Shown: positions 17,341-25,092 of the stretch, piece after piece | Position numbering within the stretch: position 1 is the stretch's first letter | Layout: each line of letters starts with the position of its first letter | From: Treponema parvum | Lineage (GTDB): Bacteria > Spirochaetota > Spirochaetia > Treponematales > Treponemataceae | Direction: 5' to 3' | Assembly: GCF_017893965.1 (NCBI RefSeq) | Contig: NZ_CP054142.1 | Coordinates: 2,480,001-2,544,000, forward strand | Length of the DNA stretch: 64,000 nucleotides | Made by a program: the position numbers and the translations under genes | Notes under the pieces: generated by a model | What the model was told of the DNA's origin: nothing | The model's database searches: none | Seen by the model: only the letters and a program-made list of their open reading frames with translations

Positions 17341-17706
17341 AACCGTGCGCGCCAGCGCACACGTTCAATAGTCGAGTTTGCGAAATAACGTATATCGTAT
17401 TCATTCGATTTTATCGAAACGGCACGTATACACGATTTCTGCAAACATCCGAGCAAACTCGAGATAAAAAGTGTCGGCGATATTTCAGACGACACTTTTT
17501 ATCATGTCTCCTTGTGGGATTATTTTACCACAGATTTAAATATTTTGGCTATAAGAAATGGAGAACTTTTTTCTTGCATAATCAACTGCGCTATTTAGTC
17601 AACACAAATTTTTTACAGGTTTAAAGTGTAAAAATCTATGCAGCCTTAACTTCGCCTAAAAGTTCAATTTACTTTTTTAGTAATATGATCTTGATAAAAA
17701 TGCACC
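17341..17706. other. Intergenic region rich in inverted repeats
   Basis: No convincing gene. A perfect 14-bp inverted repeat (GATAAAAAGTGTCG at 17463-17476 and its complement at 17490-17503) can terminate in either direction. Next to it TCGAGTTTGC (about 17372) pairs with GCAAACTCGA (about 17453), enclosing TTCGAT/ATCGAA at 17403-17417. GTGCGC/GCGCAC lies at 17345. A GTG-started frame of 73 codons runs through the palindromes into the antitoxin start, but its sequence is explained by the repeats. No clear attC follows the VOC gene. Confidence 0.5.
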
Positions 17707-18099
17707 TTAGTCTTTCACGAAAGAACCGATTTCTACAAGATTCCCTTCGGGGTCGGCAATGTAGCAAGTTCGCTGTCCCCAAGGCTCTGTTGTAGGCGGC
17801 ATTACAGATTCTCCACCCTTTGCGATTATTTCATTATATGCTTTATCCACTGCCGCAAAATTTTCTACGCCTAAGGCAATTTCAAAATGTCCATTTATCT
17901 TTTCTGCATAATTGAATTTTGTAGAAGTCATCTTTTCAAAATCCGAGCGTCTGTAAAATAGAAACAGAGTGCCGTCCTTTTCAAGAAATATATTCGATGC
18001 ATCTTCTGCCTCTTTGATTTCAAATCCCAATATATCCCTGTAAAAACGCACCATCGTCGGCATATCTTTTACAAAAACACCAAATCCATCTAATTTCAT
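17707..18099 (-). CDS. VOC superfamily (glyoxalase/bleomycin resistance-like) protein
   Basis: I start it at 18099 (130 residues, MKLDGFGVFVKDM) because GGAGGG precedes this ATG; an upstream ATG adds six residues without a ribosome site. It shows the paired beta-alpha-beta-beta-beta units of VOC proteins: YRDILGFEI in the first half and GQRTCYIADPEGNLVEIGSF at the end, with a glutamate in the metal position (NLVEI). Members include lyases, isomerases and drug-binding proteins; substrate not deducible. It begins just after an attC site, so it is the first gene of its cassette. Confidence 0.82.
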   Translation of the reverse strand: MKLDGFGVFVKDMPTMVRFYRDILGFEIKEAEDASNIFLEKDGTLFLFYRRSDFEKMTSTKFNYAEKINGHFEIALGVENFAAVDKAYNEIIAKGGESVMPPTTEPWGQRTCYIADPEGNLVEIGSFVKD

Positions 18100-18137
18100 A
18101 GATTCCCTCCAAAACATCGCACGCCAGCGGCGTGTCG

Positions 18138-18203
18138 TCCTAACATTTGATTGACCTGCATTTGCGGCTTGTCCGCAATGTCAGGTTGAAGCGGGTGTTA
18201 GAT
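18138..18203 (-). repeat. attC site of an integron cassette (66 bp)
   Basis: On the minus strand ATCTAAC (matches RYYYAAC) begins 7 bp after the stop of HigA and the site ends with GTTAGGA (GTTRRR plus A instead of a pyrimidine). Internal boxes CCGCTTCAACCTG and CAGGTCAATC pair, and ATTGCGG / CCGCAAAT close a hairpin around a 5-nt loop. It is nearly identical over 45 bp to the site at 16651-16716. Confidence 0.78.
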
Positions 18204-18210
18204 GCTTTAT

Positions 18211-18501
18211 CTACATCGATATTTTAGTTTTAGCAATAAATTCTATCTTCAAATTCATCCCCAGTCCGTCTGCAAGCCTTTTCAAAATCTTTATTGTCGG
18301 ATTTCCAGAACCATTCTCTATTTTGCTTATATCTGATTGCGCAATTCCGGTTGCATCGGCAAGTTGTTTTTGCGTAACATGATTCAATTTTCTGGCATCA
18401 ATTAATGAACTGATAAGGTCATATTCCGGTTCAAGAGATTCATATTCCTTTCTGAAAGTTTCATCTTTCGTTTGTTCTTTTAATGCCTCTGTTAATGTCA
18501 T
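18211..18501 (-). CDS. higA: HigA-type antitoxin, XRE helix-turn-helix
   Basis: The 96-residue protein carries an XRE helix-turn-helix (NHVTQKQLADATGIAQSDISKIENGSGNPT, given in part: KQLADATGIAQSDISKIE) at about residues 38-75, after an N-terminal arm (MTLTEALKEQTKDETFRKEY). It overlaps the toxin gene by 4 bp and follows it, the toxin-first order typical of HigBA. It should neutralise the toxin and repress the module. The gene ends 7 bp before an attC site. Confidence 0.88.
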   Translation of the reverse strand: MTLTEALKEQTKDETFRKEYESLEPEYDLISSLIDARKLNHVTQKQLADATGIAQSDISKIENGSGNPTIKILKRLADGLGMNLKIEFIAKTKISM

Positions 18502-18869
18502 TTCTTTCCTCCTGCCTCCAGATTTCTATTCAAGTAGTCAGTTCGATAATCTTTTTCCCTTTGTATTTCTGAAGGTGGTGTTTTTTGAGTTTTCTTTCGA
18601 AAACCATGCGTTATGACTATCTTCTTTTCTATGATAAAAAAATACAAATGCCTTACTATATTGTTACCTTGAATTGTTCTTAACTCAAATATACCGTCAT
18701 CAAGGTGCTGGGAATATGGCAATCTTAATTCATTTCCTTTATTTTCTAGTAATCCTAAATCACGGAACACTTTAGCCTTAAGCTTGACTTCAAGCGTATT
18801 TATGAAATCTAAACTCGGTTTTTCACCTGCTTTTGTTTCATAGAATTCAACGATCCAATTATTTGCCAT
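18498..18869 (-). CDS. higB: HigB-type toxin (phage Gp49-like, RelE superfamily)
   Basis: The 123-residue protein matches the Gp49/HigB family: WIVEFYETKAGEKPSLDFI at the start, a middle LRLPYSQHLDDGIFELRTIQG (in part), and HGFRKKTQKTPPSEI near the C-terminus, the family signature with basic residues that contact mRNA in the ribosomal A site. It is likely a ribosome-dependent endoribonuclease. The start ATG lies 4 bp past a frame-clearing stop; no strong ribosome site is seen. Followed by its antitoxin with a 4-bp overlap. Together they form one integron cassette. Confidence 0.87.
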   Translation of the reverse strand: MANNWIVEFYETKAGEKPSLDFINTLEVKLKAKVFRDLGLLENKGNELRLPYSQHLDDGIFELRTIQGNNIVRHLYFFIIEKKIVITHGFRKKTQKTPPSEIQREKDYRTDYLNRNLEAGGKK

Positions 18870-18954
18870 ATCTAAATCTGATTGTATTGGTTATATCCTA
18901 TATTTGTCAATATGATTTTCTTATCACAAAAAGGTATTAGGTAGACGGAATATC

Positions 18955-19035
18955 AAAATGGTTCCTTAATGGCAAATTTCTTATTTTCTCAATGCTCGAT
19001 ACTTTCTAAAATACAAGTTAAAGCGGATTTTAGAT
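18955..19035 (-). repeat. Degenerate attC-like site
   Basis: On the minus strand TCTAAAATCCGCTTTAACTTG begins at the stop codon of the SAP-domain gene and aligns to the left half of the two clear attC sites (ATCTAACACCCGCTTCAACC). The matching right half is poorly preserved (GCCATTAAGGAACC is the best candidate). Probably a decayed cassette end. Confidence 0.4.
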
Positions 19036-19610
19036 TAAATTGTATTTTTATTCTTTTTCCACGTTATATAATCTTTTTTTGCTTTCATATCTTTTAGCTT
19101 ATTCCATGCGTCTAAAGCCTCTTCTCTTGTTGCATTTTTTTCATTTGCGAGATAATCACTGATGAAGTTATTAAATTTACAGGATGGAATTTGGGGAAGC
19201 TTTTCTTCTGTTTTGTTTAGCTGAATATATTCACAAATGACATCATTATAAGTTATTTTTTCGCCATGGGACAGTTTATTTTCAATCCATCGATTAAGCC
19301 AATATTTTGCCCCTGATTTTGGTTTTAATCCCGGAATCCGTTTATCCATCTCACTGTGTATGAATGCCCATGTTTCTTTTTTGTTGCTGAAATTTTCAAC
19401 ATAAGTATGATTATTCAATATATCTTTATTCCGGTTTTTACTCCGATAACTATTCTTTTTATTCACTGTTCCGGTTTCCAAAAAATGAATAATCATCTCT
19501 TCCAGCTGATCCTTTCGTATTTTTGAATCAAAAGGAATTTCAATCGATTTTGCTAATGCTTTGAGTTCACTCATGTACCAATATTTATTCTCGAATTCTT
19601 TTATTGTCAT
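19035..19610 (-). CDS. SAP-domain protein (DUF6434-like tail)
   Basis: The 191-residue protein begins with a SAP-like helix-extended-helix motif (residues 1-45: MTIKEFENKYWYMSELKALA, then FDSKIRKDQLEEMIIHFLETG), a fold that binds nucleic acid in many proteins. A lysine-rich linker follows, and the C-terminal half (about 85-190) has conserved-looking aromatic and basic residues (WAFIHSEM, KYWLNRWIENKL, FNNFISDYL, ALDAWNKLK) as in small SAP/DUF6434 proteins of Firmicutes. A DNA-binding role is an inference. It ends at a degraded attC, so it is the gene of its own cassette. Confidence 0.65.
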   Translation of the reverse strand: MTIKEFENKYWYMSELKALAKSIEIPFDSKIRKDQLEEMIIHFLETGTVNKKNSYRSKNRNKDILNNHTYVENFSNKKETWAFIHSEMDKRIPGLKPKSGAKYWLNRWIENKLSHGEKITYNDVICEYIQLNKTEEKLPQIPSCKFNNFISDYLANEKNATREEALDAWNKLKDMKAKKDYITWKKNKNTI

Positions 19611-19740
19611 AGAGCTTTTTTCTTATGTGCCGTGATTATTGGGAACCTCTAAAAACTTCAGTTTTGGACAGTTTCCTTAGATTTAATTTGCGATGTTTTG
19701 TTTAAGTTATTATGACATAAAGACTTAAGCAAAACTCGTC

Positions 19741-19780
19741 GGGCATCTCTAAAAATCTAACCGAGTTTTTAGAGATGCCC
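19741..19780. repeat. Perfect 15-bp inverted repeat that truncates a gene
   Basis: GGGCATCTCTAAAAA (19741-19755) and its exact complement (19766-19780) enclose a 10-bp loop. The DUF3781 frame on the minus strand runs into this palindrome and stops there (YSYTI then GHL). The loop and first arm base include ATCTAAC (GTTAGAT on the minus strand), the integron core heptamer. A related CCTCTAAAAACTTCAG lies at 19644. It may be an inserted miniature element or a terminator. Confidence 0.55.
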
Positions 19781-20017
19781 TATTGTGTAACTGTATGCCT
19801 TAACAGTTCTCATAATATCCTCGATACTTATATACCAATTTTTTCCTTTTCTGATTATTGAACTTCTCTTATCAAGAATTTTATTTTTACACCGCTCAAT
19901 AACATCTTTGGTATCTAAATCAAGATTACGTTTTATTCGCTCAATACCCATTTCAGTTGTATGAATTTTTATACAGAATTTCAGAATTGTGTTCCATAAT
20001 GATTTTATATCCGCATA
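19769..20017 (-). pseudogene. DUF3781 gene fragment
   Basis: The reading frame carries IHTTEMGIERIKRNL, IRKGKNWYISIED and VKAYSYTI, which match the small DUF3781 family (usual pattern LHTTE-G--RIKKNL ... RKGKNWY ... NAYSYTIITAH). The family similarity extends upstream of the only ATG (19951) through a start-less frame to 20017, and the C-terminus is cut by the palindrome at 19741-19780 just where the conserved TIITAH should be. So both ends look damaged. It lies between the attI-like core and the next cassette gene, so it is probably the remains of the first cassette. Confidence 0.6.
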
Positions 20018-20047
20018 TTATTTTATTTTGCCTGCAACAGCATGTCC

Positions 20048-20054
20048 ATCTAAC
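20048..20054 (-). other. attI-like core site
   Basis: GTTAGAT on the minus strand (exact GTTRRRY), followed by GGACATGCTG, lies 158 bp downstream of the intI remnant and directly before the first cassette remains. It fits the crossover point of an attI site in an integron whose integrase gene faces the array. Confidence 0.5.
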
Positions 20055-20212
20055 ATTGTTTCGACCTTTCCTCATTATATCACGCAAACTACGCATTTTC
20101 AATCTAAACTGGCACCTCACCAAGCAGCTTCATCTTTCTACCATAATGTCTGTCGTAACACATCATCAACAGCCAGATTAGGCCTATCTTCACTAAATGG
20201 GATAAAGGCGAA

Positions 20213-20619
20213 TCACATTCGGTCGATAGGGCTTTGAACGCCGAGACCGCCGCGGTTGAGGACGTGGGTGTAAACCATAGTGGTTGAAACATCGCTGTGA
20301 CCGAGAAGCTCTTGGATAGTGCGGATATCGTAACCGACTTCAAGCAGGTGCGTTGCAAATGAATGCCGGAAAGCGTGGCAGCCGATTGCCTTCGGAATAC
20401 CTGACCGTAAAACAGCTTCATGCAGGGTGCGTTGAATAACCGAAGGATCGATATGGCGCCGCCCCTGCTCTCCGGTTTTTTTGTTCTGACATCGGCGTGC
20501 TTGAGGAAAGACCCATTGCCAGACCTGAGTTTTGCCTGCGTTGGGATATTTTTTGCAAGAGCAAACGAAAGCGGCACCAAACCGAAACCGTCCTTGCAGT
20601 CTGCCTCTTTCTTTCTGCT
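20213..20619 (-). pseudogene. intI: Truncated, frameshifted integron integrase
   Basis: The C-terminal half of an IntI-type tyrosine recombinase is plain: [48 protein letters not shown] (Arg-His box), [20 protein letters not shown] (His and catalytic Tyr) and [14 protein letters not shown]. The KYPN/WQW-VFP segment is the insertion diagnostic of integron integrases. Upstream, [21 protein letters not shown] is in a different frame; the shift falls in a six-T run (20549-20554 on the plus strand). Beyond it a TAA closes the frame, so the N-terminal half (about 180 residues, including the first catalytic Arg) is gone. Not expected to be active. Its 3' end faces the cassettes. Confidence 0.85.
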
Positions 20620-20870
20620 TTATTCGCCTTCGCTCCAAACATTTAACAAGCCTAATACTATCGAATTATGCGTCAAAATTAAAAAACAGCAATCTGCCGA
20701 ATAAAACCGCGATAATATTTTTTCGACCGGATGAAATTTTTACGTTTTCGCTGTATAGTTGGTTTATCGCGCACAAGCGGCGGCATTTATTTTACTGTGC
20801 GCAACGAGCGCACTAATTGCACGCGGCGAAAATTGGAATTTTCTCCCTCGCGCAACTTCAAGGAGTTTTT

Positions 20871-22046
20871 ATGGACTATGCTAAGGAATCGCTTCGCCTT
20901 CACGGGCAGTGGAAAGGAAAAATTGAAATCGTTTCAAAGGTGCCTGTCGCCACAAAGGAAGATCTGTCGCTGGCCTATACGCCGGGCGTAGCTCAACCGT
21001 GTCTTGAAATCCAAAAAGATATAAGCAAAAGCTATACCCTTACTGCGCGCCATAACCTGTGCGCGGTAATCACCGACGGTTCCGCCGTCTTGGGACTAGG
21101 CGATATCGGCCCGGAAGCGGGAATGCCCGTCATGGAAGGAAAATGCGTTTTATTCAAAACCTTCGGCGGAGTCAACGCCTTTCCTCTTTGCATAAAAACA
21201 AAAGACGTGGACGAATTTGTAAACACTGTTTATCTTTTGTCAGGCTCATTCGGCGGTATAAACCTTGAAGACATAGCCGCCCCGCGGTGTTTTGAAATCG
21301 AACAAAAATTAAAAGAAAAGTGCGACATCCCGATTTTTCATGACGATCAGCACGGTACGGCCGTTGTCACTCTCGCAGGTTTGACAAACGCTCTTAAAGT
21401 CGCTAAGAAAAACCTTTCCGACGTAAAGATTGTCGTAAACGGCGCGGGGGCGGCGGCCGTCGCCATCGCGAAACTTCTTTTAAGCGCAGGCGCAAAAAAC
21501 ATAATTCTGTGCGACAGCGTAGGCGTGATCTACAAAAACAGAAAAGAAAGGATGAACCGGATCAAGGAAGAGATCTCCCTCGTTACAAACCCCTGCGATA
21601 TAAAGGGATCCTTGTCGGACGCCATGGAAGACGCAGACGTGTTTATAGGAGTGTCCGCTCCGGGAGTATTAAAACCGGAAACCGTCCGAAAGATGGCCTG
21701 TTCGCCGATAGTTTTTGCCTGTGCGAATCCTACGCCTGAAATTTTTCCGGAAGATGCGAAATCTTCAGGAGCCGTCGTCGTAGCCACGGGGAGAAGCGAC
21801 TACCCCAACCAGATAAACAATGTCTTGGCCTTCCCCGGCATTTTCCGTGGAGCGTTTGACGTACGCGCCTCCGAGATCAATGAACGGATGAAGGTCGCCG
21901 CAGCCGACGCGATAGCGTCTTTAATTTCCGACAAAGAATTAAACGCCGATTACGTAATTCCCGCCGCTTTAGATCCGCGCGTAGGCCCTGCAGTAGCGAA
22001 AGCCGTAGCCGAAGCGGCGAAAAAAACGGGCGTCGCACGCATATAA
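20871..22046 (+). CDS. Malic enzyme (NAD(P)-dependent, bacterial short form)
   Basis: Converts malate to pyruvate and CO2 in the cytoplasm. I start it at ATG 20871 (391 residues) with AAGGAG 8 bp upstream; the frame is open 54 bp earlier but without a ribosome site. Motifs: YTPGVAQPC near residue 38, ITDGSAVLGLGDIGPEAGMP, the metal-site HDDQHGTAVV, and the NAD-binding VNGAGAAAVAIAKLL. The length fits the short bacterial form without a phosphotransacetylase tail. It is a single gene, directly downstream of the broken intI and outside the cassette array. Confidence 0.92.
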   Translation: MDYAKESLRLHGQWKGKIEIVSKVPVATKEDLSLAYTPGVAQPCLEIQKDISKSYTLTARHNLCAVITDGSAVLGLGDIGPEAGMPVMEGKCVLFKTFGGVNAFPLCIKTKDVDEFVNTVYLLSGSFGGINLEDIAAPRCFEIEQKLKEKCDIPIFHDDQHGTAVVTLAGLTNALKVAKKNLSDVKIVVNGAGAAAVAIAKLLLSAGAKNIILCDSVGVIYKNRKERMNRIKEEISLVTNPCDIKGSLSDAMEDADVFIGVSAPGVLKPETVRKMACSPIVFACANPTPEIFPEDAKSSGAVVVATGRSDYPNQINNVLAFPGIFRGAFDVRASEINERMKVAAADAIASLISDKELNADYVIPAALDPRVGPAVAKAVAEAAKKTGVARI

Positions 22047-22214
22047 GTTTGTCCGATTTGTCTTTAAAAACGATTTCACACCGTTCGGCTCTCCGCCATG
22101 CCGTTTCCCCTCTCCGCTTTATATTTTTTTTCATGCTCTTGTCGTGCAGGCTAAATAGTAATCCTTGTAAAAATCAATCAATATTATTAATATAAAGAAA
22201 CCGTGGGGGATTTT

Positions 22215-22853
22215 ATGAAAAAAATATTTATTTCAGTATTTTCTATAATGATTGTGTTACTATTTTCTTCTTGCGTTTCATCCCCTGTTGATGGAGCTAA
22301 TAATATAGGAATGATAGAAAATGCAACTCCAGAAAATTCAGTTTTGGTTTATGGAATGTCTTCAGAACCTGATATTCAACTTTATTATGTTGATGAGAAT
22401 AATAATTGGGAAGCATTAATTTCGACAGGAAACAGATATTTTTCTTTACCGCCAGCCCACAAAGGCGGAAAACTTGTTGTAAAAGGTTCAAGCTGGCAAA
22501 AATCAATTACAACTACAGCATTTCTAGGAAATATGATTTTACATACTCAATACATCAAATTATATGAAGTTCAAAATGATGAATGGACTGTAAATGTTCC
22601 TAAAGATAAGTCATTGTATTTTATGGGACTCCACTCACTTCAACAGCAAAATATTATGGAATGGGAATCTTTAAAAGCATTGGCAAATAAGCCGGGAACG
22701 CTGGTTTTTGGAATACCCAAAACAGAGGAAGAGTATAAAGCTGCCATAAATAAATATGAATTAAAATCTCTTAATACACTATTGAAAAAACACAAAGGAA
22801 CTGTATGGGAACCTGTTATTAATGAACGCATTTCCGAACTCAAAAATAGATAA
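22215..22853 (+). CDS. Predicted lipoprotein, unknown function
   Basis: I start it at ATG 22215 (212 residues): MKKIFISVFSIMIVLLFSSC is a lipoprotein signal with lipobox FSSC. GGGGG lies 7 bp upstream. The mature part has no motif I recognise, though VLVYGMSSEPDIQLYYVD and YFSLPPAHKGGKLVVKG suggest a beta-rich fold and the end is helical and charged. The coding sequence is clearly AT-richer than its neighbours, so it may have been acquired. Probably exported and lipid-anchored. Confidence 0.65.
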   Translation: MKKIFISVFSIMIVLLFSSCVSSPVDGANNIGMIENATPENSVLVYGMSSEPDIQLYYVDENNNWEALISTGNRYFSLPPAHKGGKLVVKGSSWQKSITTTAFLGNMILHTQYIKLYEVQNDEWTVNVPKDKSLYFMGLHSLQQQNIMEWESLKALANKPGTLVFGIPKTEEEYKAAINKYELKSLNTLLKKHKGTVWEPVINERISELKNR

Positions 22854-22931
22854 TTTTTTTCCGTACCTGTAAAATGTACGTGAGGCATCGCTTTGGGTTC
22901 GGTTAGATTTAACGTGATTCAATGCGGAATA

Positions 22932-22960
22932 TTGCCAAAATTATTTAAAAAGGATATTAT
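22932..22960 (+). promoter_or_regulatory. Promoter of tRNA-Gly
   Basis: TTGCCA (22932-22937) and TATTAT (22955-22960) are 17 bp apart, 10 bp before the tRNA. Confidence 0.7.
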
Positions 22961-22970
22961 TAGCGCACTT

Positions 22971-23041
22971 GCGGCTATCGTATATCGGTATTACACGACC
23001 TTCCCAAGGTTGATAGGGCGGTTCGACTCCGCTTAGCCGCT
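22971..23041 (+). tRNA. tRNA-Gly (anticodon CCC)
   Basis: The acceptor stem GCGGCTA pairs with TAGCCGC, followed by discriminator T. The anticodon stem CGACC/GGTTG holds loop TTCCCAA, anticodon CCC. The T arm GGCGG-TTCGACT-CCGCT is regular. 71 nt; CCA is not encoded. Confidence 0.9.
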
Positions 23042-23122
23042 AACGGATCCTAAGCGCGCTCGAAAAACAACATCTCCGACTTTCAATCGATTGATGAATT
23101 GACCGCCGGCAAAACGCGGCAT

Positions 23123-24889
23123 TCAAGCCCTTGTCATTTTGCGGTAAACAGTCCGCTTGGGAACTCCGGCGTCTTCTCCGAACTGTTCTTTTTTCCATGC
23201 GGCATATTCCGACCAGTTGCCTTCAAACCATCTGACTTCGCTGTTGTTTTCAAACGCAAGTATGTGCGTGCAGATCCTGTCCAAAAACCAGCGGTCATGG
23301 CTTACCACAAGGGCGCAGCCTGCAAAATCTTCCAGAGCTTCTTCCAGCGCCCGCACCGTTTGAACGTCCAGATCGTTCGTGGGTTCGTCCAAAAGCAAAA
23401 CGTTCCCGGATTCTTTTAACATCATTCCGAGATTCAGCCGATTTTTTTCTCCGCCGGATAAAACCTTTATCTTTTTATTCTGGTCGGCGCCGTTAAAATT
23501 GAACCAGGCGCAATAAGCGTGTCCGTTTACTTCACGAACGCCGCCCTCAAGAGCTCTTCCTTTTTCATCTACGGCTCCCAATTTTACAATATCAAGGTTG
23601 TCGGTGAGCGTTTCATAGACGGTTTTATCTTCGTCCAGCCTTGAGCGGAGCTGATCTACATAGACAAGCTTTACGCTGGAACCGACCTTTATTGACCCCG
23701 AATCGGGCTTTTCTTCCGAATTGGAATTTGCTCCGCTTTCCGCCTCTACTTGTTTTGCCGCGCCCGCAATCAATTTAAACAACGTGGTTTTACCCGCGCC
23801 GTTCGGCCCTACTATGCCTACTACGGCTCCTGCCGGTATTATAAAATTCAGTTTTTCAAACAAGAGTTTGTCGCCGAAGCTCTTTGTCAAATCGTGCGCT
23901 TCGATAACCACGTTGCCCAAGCGCGGACCTGCAGGAATTGAAATCTGTGTGTCTTTAAGTTTTACCTTTGCGCCCTTTGAAAGAAGCTCTTCGTATTTTG
24001 TAATATGTTCCTTGTGTTTTGCCTGCCGCCCCTTTGCGCTTGTGTGAATCCATTCAAGTTCCTTTTGTATTTCCCTGCGCCGCTGACTTTCGCCTTTTTC
24101 TTCCATAGCGAGTCTGGCCTCTTTTTGTTCAAGCCAACTTGAATAGTTCCCTTTAAACGGATATCCTTCGCCGCGATCCAGTTCCAAAATCCAGCCGGCC
24201 ACGTCGTCAAGAAAATAACGGTCGTGCGTTATCGCTATCACAGTCCCTTCATAATCATGCAAATATTTTTCAAGCCAGGCGACCGTTTCCGCGTCCAAAT
24301 GGTTTGTGGGTTCGTCAAGAAGAAGTATGTCGGGGCGTTTTAAAAGCAGCCGGCACAGAGCGACACGGCGCCTCTCGCCGCCGCTTAAAGTGTCTACGAC
24401 TTGATCCTGAGGAGGACAGCGCAGCGCGTTCATTGCAAGCTCAAGGTTGGAATCAAGGTTCCATGCGTCGGCTGTGTCCAGTTTTTCCTGAATTTCCGCC
24501 TGACGCGCGCAAAGCTTATCGAAATCCGCGTTTTCTTCGCCGAAGGCTTCGTTTACCTTATCGAATTCGGCCAACAGATCGGTAATGTGCTTTACGCCTT
24601 CGCTCACAATCTCTTTTACGGTCTTACCGGCTTCAAGCTGCGGCTCCTGCTCCAAATAACCTATGGTATACCCAGGAGCAAGGATCGTCGCTCCGGTAAA
24701 ATCCTTGTCTTCTCCCGCAAGAATTTTAAAAAGGCTCGATTTTCCGGAACCGTTTGCTCCTATAACGCCGATCTTAGCGCCGTAATAATAGGAAATACTT
24801 ATGTTTTTTAAAACGACCTTCGTACCGTAAGCGCGGCTTACGTCGTTCATCGTGTATATTATCTTTTTATCGTCAAATGTTTTGGCCAT
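23123..24889 (-). CDS. ettA: ABC-F translation factor EttA
   Basis: I start it at ATG 24889 (588 residues, MAKTFDDKKIIYTMNDVSR); a start 18 codons earlier is less likely. It has two ATPase domains (Walker A GANGSGKSS and GPNGAGKTT; signatures LSGGERRRVAL and LSGGEKNRLNL) with the EttA-type arm and linker (GNYSSWLEQKEARLAMEE, then ELEWIHTSAKGRQAKHKEH in part). No membrane segments. EttA gates early translation elongation by binding the ribosomal E site according to the ATP/ADP ratio. A 20-residue Ser/Asn/Glu-rich insertion lies in the second ATPase domain after KLIAGAAK. The gene is monocistronic with a leaderless-type promoter. Confidence 0.9.
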   Translation of the reverse strand: MAKTFDDKKIIYTMNDVSRAYGTKVVLKNISISYYYGAKIGVIGANGSGKSSLFKILAGEDKDFTGATILAPGYTIGYLEQEPQLEAGKTVKEIVSEGVKHITDLLAEFDKVNEAFGEENADFDKLCARQAEIQEKLDTADAWNLDSNLELAMNALRCPPQDQVVDTLSGGERRRVALCRLLLKRPDILLLDEPTNHLDAETVAWLEKYLHDYEGTVIAITHDRYFLDDVAGWILELDRGEGYPFKGNYSSWLEQKEARLAMEEKGESQRRREIQKELEWIHTSAKGRQAKHKEHITKYEELLSKGAKVKLKDTQISIPAGPRLGNVVIEAHDLTKSFGDKLLFEKLNFIIPAGAVVGIVGPNGAGKTTLFKLIAGAAKQVEAESGANSNSEEKPDSGSIKVGSSVKLVYVDQLRSRLDEDKTVYETLTDNLDIVKLGAVDEKGRALEGGVREVNGHAYCAWFNFNGADQNKKIKVLSGGEKNRLNLGMMLKESGNVLLLDEPTNDLDVQTVRALEEALEDFAGCALVVSHDRWFLDRICTHILAFENNSEVRWFEGNWSEYAAWKKEQFGEDAGVPKRTVYRKMTRA

Positions 24890-24895
24890 GTAAAA

Positions 24896-24924
24896 ACTAT
24901 ACAGAAGAAATCTCTGTCTGTAAA
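24896..24924 (-). promoter_or_regulatory. Promoter of ettA, leaderless type
   Basis: On the minus strand TTTACA (24919-24924) and TATAGT (24896-24901) are 17 bp apart; TTTTAC alone separates the -10 box from the ATG at 24889, so the A of ATG is the expected first base. Confidence 0.7.
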
Positions 24925-25024
24925 TGGTAAAACACGCTAACAAATGTAAGTTCTCATGCAGCGCAGAGGCAGAAATCTTTCACAATAGGAGCTTGTGCGG
25001 TTTTTTTACGAATTTTATTTCCTA

Positions 25025-25053
25025 TTGACATAATTTTGAAGTTTCAATAATAT
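25025..25053 (+). promoter_or_regulatory. Promoter of rpmB
   Basis: TTGACA (25025-25030), 17 bp, TAATAT (25048-25053), with a leader of about 33 nt before the rpmB ATG. Confidence 0.65.
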
Positions 25054-25092
25054 GATAAAACTCACGTGTAATTAGTTAAGGTAGGTAATGAT

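Noticed and set aside
17339-17366. AAC-GTGCGC/GCGCAC-GTT hairpin as an attC site
   Set aside because: It lacks the inner boxes of the two clear sites and its GTTCAAT end breaks the GTTRRRY rule.
17274-17495. 73-codon frame before the antitoxin
   Set aside because: It runs through three palindromes and the hairpin element and overlaps the antitoxin start; its sequence follows from the repeats.
20104-20580. 158-codon frame in the integrase region
   Set aside because: Only its first residues (VPLSFALAK) are integrase; the rest is a shifted reading of the intI remnant.
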